Source: Candidatus Palauibacter australiensis (GTDB lineage: Bacteria > Gemmatimonadota > Gemmatimonadetes > Palauibacterales > Palauibacteraceae). Taken from it: DNA of 46,030 nucleotides. Where the stretch lies: NCBI GenBank assembly GCA_026705295.1, contig JAPPBA010000074.1:1-46030 (forward strand), written 5' to 3'. Under the pieces are notes generated by a model. That model was not told the DNA's origin. It did not search any database and saw only the letters and a program-made list of their open reading frames with translations. Every line of letters begins with the position of its first letter. Position 1 is the first letter of the stretch. Positions 43,367 to 46,030 of this stretch are shown here, in pieces. Made by a program: the position numbers and the translations under genes.

Positions 43367-44884
43367 ATGAACTTCCGATGGCGGCCTCCAGAACCCGGGC
43401 AACCTGCGGGTTACGCTGCGCTCATCGCGCGGTACGACCTTGAAGTTCCGCTGCCGCCACGCATGGCTGCCATCGCCAAGCGTCATCGCCCCACCTCGAC
43501 ACGCGAGTGGATGTTGCTTTCTCCGGGCTACGCCCCGGAGGAGAGTCTTCGAGGACACCTCGAGTTCGCTTTGAAGTGGGAGGGGGTGAGCTTGGGGGTC
43601 CTCGCTGCTCTCTTCAGGCAGATCGACCCGCGAGAGATCGTGCGTATGGTGCGTGCCAAGCCAACGGGCGCCTACGCCCGCCGCATCTGGTTCCTGTACG
43701 AATGGCTGCTGGACACGCGCCTGGATCTTCCCGACGCCGGGACGGTGAAGGCCGTTCCGGTGGTGGATCCAAAGCAACAGTTTGCTTCGGCGAGCGGCCC
43801 TCTCTCACGACGGCATCGTGTGCGCAACAACCTGCCCGGTACGAACCGGTTCTGTCCGCTCGTCCGGCGGACTCCCGAGCTTGAGCGCTATTCGGACATG
43901 CGCCTCGGCGAGCAGGCTCAAGTTGTCGTTGGTCGTACCCATCCGGATATCGTTCGGCGCGCCGCGGCGTTTCTACTCCTCGAGGACAGCCAGGCATCGT
44001 TTCAGATCGAGGGCGAGCACCCGACGCCGGATCGCGGACTCCGGTGGGGCCGGGCGATCGGCGAGGCCGGCCAGCGAGACCTTGGGGTCGATGAACTGGT
44101 GCACCTGCAGGAACTCGTGATCGGGGACTCGAGATTCGTCGAGCTCGGGCTCCGGACCGAGGGCGGGTGGATCGGCGAGCGGGACCGGCGCACCCGTAAC
44201 CCGATCCCGGAACACATCAGTGCACGCCCGGAAGACCTTCCGGATCTGATGCGGGGGATGGTCGAGTATGGCCGGATGGCGGAAGAAACGTCGGTCGATC
44301 CCGTCATATCCGCGGCGGCCCTGTCCTTCGGGTTCGTGTACATCCATCCCTTCGAAGACGGGAACGGGCGCCTCCACCGGTGGTTGGTCCATCACGTCCT
44401 CTCCCGTGCGGGCTATAGTCCGCCAAGCCTGGTGTTTCCGGTGAGCGTGCCGATGCTCAGGCGGATCTCGGAGTACCGCGAGGTTCTCCGGGGCTACTCC
44501 TCGAGAGTTCTGCCCCGGGTTGAACGGCGCGCGACGAGTGGACACAACGTCGAGGTCCTGAACGAAACGGCCGACTTCTACCGGTTCTTTGACGCGACGG
44601 CTCACGCCGAGTTTCTGTATAGCTGTGTGGAAGAGACGGTGACACGGGATCTCCCCGGAGAAGTCGAATACCTGGAGAAGTACGACGAGTTCTCGCGACG
44701 GGTCCAGGAGGAAGTGGCGGACATGCCGGACCGGACGATCGATCTCCTGTCGACGTTCCTCCGTCAGAATCACGGCACGCTGTCCAGGCGGGCGCGCACC
44801 CGCGAGTTCAAGCGATTGACGGCGGATGAGGTGGAGCGGGTCGAGGCGCTCTATGCGCGTTGCTTTTCTGCAGAGATATCTTGA
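43367..44884 (+). CDS. Fic-domain protein with N-terminal inhibitory motif
   Basis: The protein is 505 residues from ATG 43367; the in-frame GTG 43346 is part of the upstream repeat array and is less likely. The Fic active site HPFEDGNGRLHR begins at H327. The inhibitory motif S-x3-E-G is S211-F-Q-I-E215-G216, ahead of the Fic core, as in class II Fic proteins that self-inhibit. The first about 200 residues (YEWLLDTRLDLPD, SRRHRVRNNLPGTNRFCPLVRR) match an extension seen in one Fic subgroup. Fic enzymes usually transfer AMP to a protein hydroxyl. No antitoxin gene lies beside it. The gene and its leader look accessory: lower GC and an iterated upstream array. Confidence 0.88.
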   Translation: MNFRWRPPEPGQPAGYAALIARYDLEVPLPPRMAAIAKRHRPTSTREWMLLSPGYAPEESLRGHLEFALKWEGVSLGVLAALFRQIDPREIVRMVRAKPTGAYARRIWFLYEWLLDTRLDLPDAGTVKAVPVVDPKQQFASASGPLSRRHRVRNNLPGTNRFCPLVRRTPELERYSDMRLGEQAQVVVGRTHPDIVRRAAAFLLLEDSQASFQIEGEHPTPDRGLRWGRAIGEAGQRDLGVDELVHLQELVIGDSRFVELGLRTEGGWIGERDRRTRNPIPEHISARPEDLPDLMRGMVEYGRMAEETSVDPVISAAALSFGFVYIHPFEDGNGRLHRWLVHHVLSRAGYSPPSLVFPVSVPMLRRISEYREVLRGYSSRVLPRVERRATSGHNVEVLNETADFYRFFDATAHAEFLYSCVEETVTRDLPGEVEYLEKYDEFSRRVQEEVADMPDRTIDLLSTFLRQNHGTLSRRARTREFKRLTADEVERVEALYARCFSAEIS

Positions 44885-44920
44885 GGGACAGGTCACCACG
44901 GAACAGCCGGAGGAGAGGCG

Positions 44921-46030
44921 ATGACCGGGACGCTGGAACGCTGGTTCGGGTTGTCGGAGCGCGGCTCCGACGTGCGGACGGAGGTGACGGCGGGGGTCAC
45001 GACCTTCCTGACGATGGTCTACATCGCCTTCGTCAATCCGTCGATCCTCTCCGAGGCCGGGATGCCGTTCAGCCCGGTGTTCGTCGCGACCTGCCTCGCC
45101 GCGGCCTTCGCCACGCTCGTGATGGGGCTGTACGCGAACTACCCGATCGCGCTGGCGCCGGGGATGGGTCTGAACGCCTTCTTCACCTACGGCGTCGTGC
45201 TCGGCATGGGGTACGCCTGGGAGGTCGCGCTCGGGGCGGTGTTCCTGTCGGGGACGCTGTTCGTCACGCTGAGCGTGCTTCCGGTGCGGCGTTGGATCAT
45301 CGACGCGATCCCGCGGGGACAGAAGATGGCGATCTCGGCCGGCATCGGGATCTTCCTCGGGGTGATCGCGCTGCGGGACGCGGAGATCATCGAGGGGAGT
45401 CCGGCCACGCTCGTCACCATGGGCGAACTGACGGCGCCGCCGGCCGTGCTCGCCCTGCTCGGCTTCTGCGCGATCGCGGCGCTCTCGGCGCGCCGCATCC
45501 CCGGTGCCGCGATCCTCGGCATACTCGGCGTGACGGCGCTCGGCCTGATCCTCGGCGTTTCGGAGTGGCACGGCTTCGCGTCGCTGCCGCCGGATCCGAC
45601 CCCCACGCTGCTCGCGCTGGACATCGGCGCCGCGCTGCAACTGGGCATGATCGCGGTCATCTTCACCTTCCTCATCGTCGACCTCTTCGACACGGCGGGC
45701 ACGCTGATCGGCGTCGCGCACCAGGCCGAACTTCTCGACGACGCCGGGAGGCTGCCGCGCATCCAGCGGGCCCTGATGGCCGACTCGACCGGGACCGTGG
45801 CGGGGACGCTGCTGGGCACCTCGTCGGTGACCAGCTACATCGAAAGCGCCGCGGGCGTGAGCGCCGGCGGTCGCACCGGCCTGACCGCCGTCGTCGTGTC
45901 CGGACTGTTCCTGGTCTGTCTCTTCCTCTCGCCACTGGCGGAATCCGTCCCCCCGTTCGCAACCGCGGCCGCGATCCTGTACGTCGCGTGTCTCATGGCG
46001 CGCGCGTTGAAGGACGTGGAATGGGACGAC
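44921..46030 (+). CDS. NCS2 family (AzgA-like) purine permease, 3' truncated
   Basis: The frame stays open to the window end, giving 370 residues. The start MTGTLERWFGLSERGSDVRTEVTAGVTTFLTMVYIAFVNPSIL is the hallmark of AzgA/PbuG-type permeases, followed by APGMGLNAFFTY, GIFLGVIAL, FLIVDLFDTAGTLIGVA and GTSSVTSYIESAAGVSAGGRTGLTAVV, all conserved in guanine/hypoxanthine/adenine transporters of the inner membrane. AGGAGAGG lies three bases before the ATG. The C-terminal helices lie outside the window. An adenine deaminase in the same window gives a possible metabolic link. It follows the Fic gene by 36 bases but is unlikely to be functionally tied to it. Confidence 0.92.
   Translation, partial: MTGTLERWFGLSERGSDVRTEVTAGVTTFLTMVYIAFVNPSILSEAGMPFSPVFVATCLAAAFATLVMGLYANYPIALAPGMGLNAFFTYGVVLGMGYAWEVALGAVFLSGTLFVTLSVLPVRRWIIDAIPRGQKMAISAGIGIFLGVIALRDAEIIEGSPATLVTMGELTAPPAVLALLGFCAIAALSARRIPGAAILGILGVTALGLILGVSEWHGFASLPPDPTPTLLALDIGAALQLGMIAVIFTFLIVDLFDTAGTLIGVAHQAELLDDAGRLPRIQRALMADSTGTVAGTLLGTSSVTSYIESAAGVSAGGRTGLTAVVVSGLFLVCLFLSPLAESVPPFATAAAILYVACLMARALKDVEWDD

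Overview
The window is a high-GC bacterial chromosome segment, gene-dense on both strands, with many GTG starts and 4-base start/stop overlaps. Outer-membrane receptors carrying an N-terminal carboxypeptidase-regulatory-like domain, a DUF5916 barrel protein, several lipoproteins and several Tat substrates point to a diderm. The mix of Bacteroidota-like surface proteins with very high GC suggests Gemmatimonadota. That placement is inference from gene content, not from a marker gene.

Layout. 1-1910 (+): the 3' end of a DUF5916 outer-membrane protein, an ArsC-type low-molecular-weight phosphatase and a MobA-like nucleotidyltransferase. 2183-4600 (+): a compact four-gene locus with lower GC than its surroundings. 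It encodes a membrane-anchored thioredoxin-fold protein with a lone-cysteine CPWS site, two paralogous secreted eight-cysteine mini-proteins, and a propeller-like lipoprotein between them. I recognise no described system that matches it, and it is the main novelty candidate. 4592-12927 (-) plus 13056-14669 (+): a tryptophan catabolic island. TDO (kynA) and kynureninase (kynU) would give anthranilate. A divergent CoA ligase would activate it, and a fused monooxygenase/reductase would dearomatise anthraniloyl-CoA. Acyl-CoA dehydrogenase, enoyl-CoA hydratase, SDR, RidA-like and creatininase-family genes form a candidate lower pathway. No classical kynurenine formamidase is present, and the creatininase-family protein is a plausible substitute.

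14692-19015: DUF1015, a small lipoprotein, DUF6065, a cold-shock protein with a clear promoter and terminator, and a Tat-exported His-rich protein with a full HD-domain diiron ligand set. 19156-25079 (+): a TonB-dependent receptor, a terminator, then two overlapping aldehyde dehydrogenases, the second of the CoA-acylating MmsA type. 25297-33980 (-): a TonB-dependent receptor, a Tat metallophosphoesterase and two tandemly duplicated dimethylformamidase-like lipoproteins. 34186-36645: an NSS sodium symporter and an adenine deaminase. 36726-43101 (+): an AddB/AddA-like nuclease-helicase pair. 43131-43360: an unusual AT-richer array of about 20-bp units in near 10-bp register, directly upstream of a Fic-domain gene. 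The window ends inside an NCS2 purine permease.

Two short recurring non-coding signals also appear. One is TTGTAGAC with a 17-bp spacer upstream of three genes. The other is an approximately 28-bp dispersed motif (core CAGYCCGTGGCAA) at four intergenic places. No intergenic stretch longer than 300 bases occurs, and I saw no tRNA, rRNA, CRISPR array or transposase.
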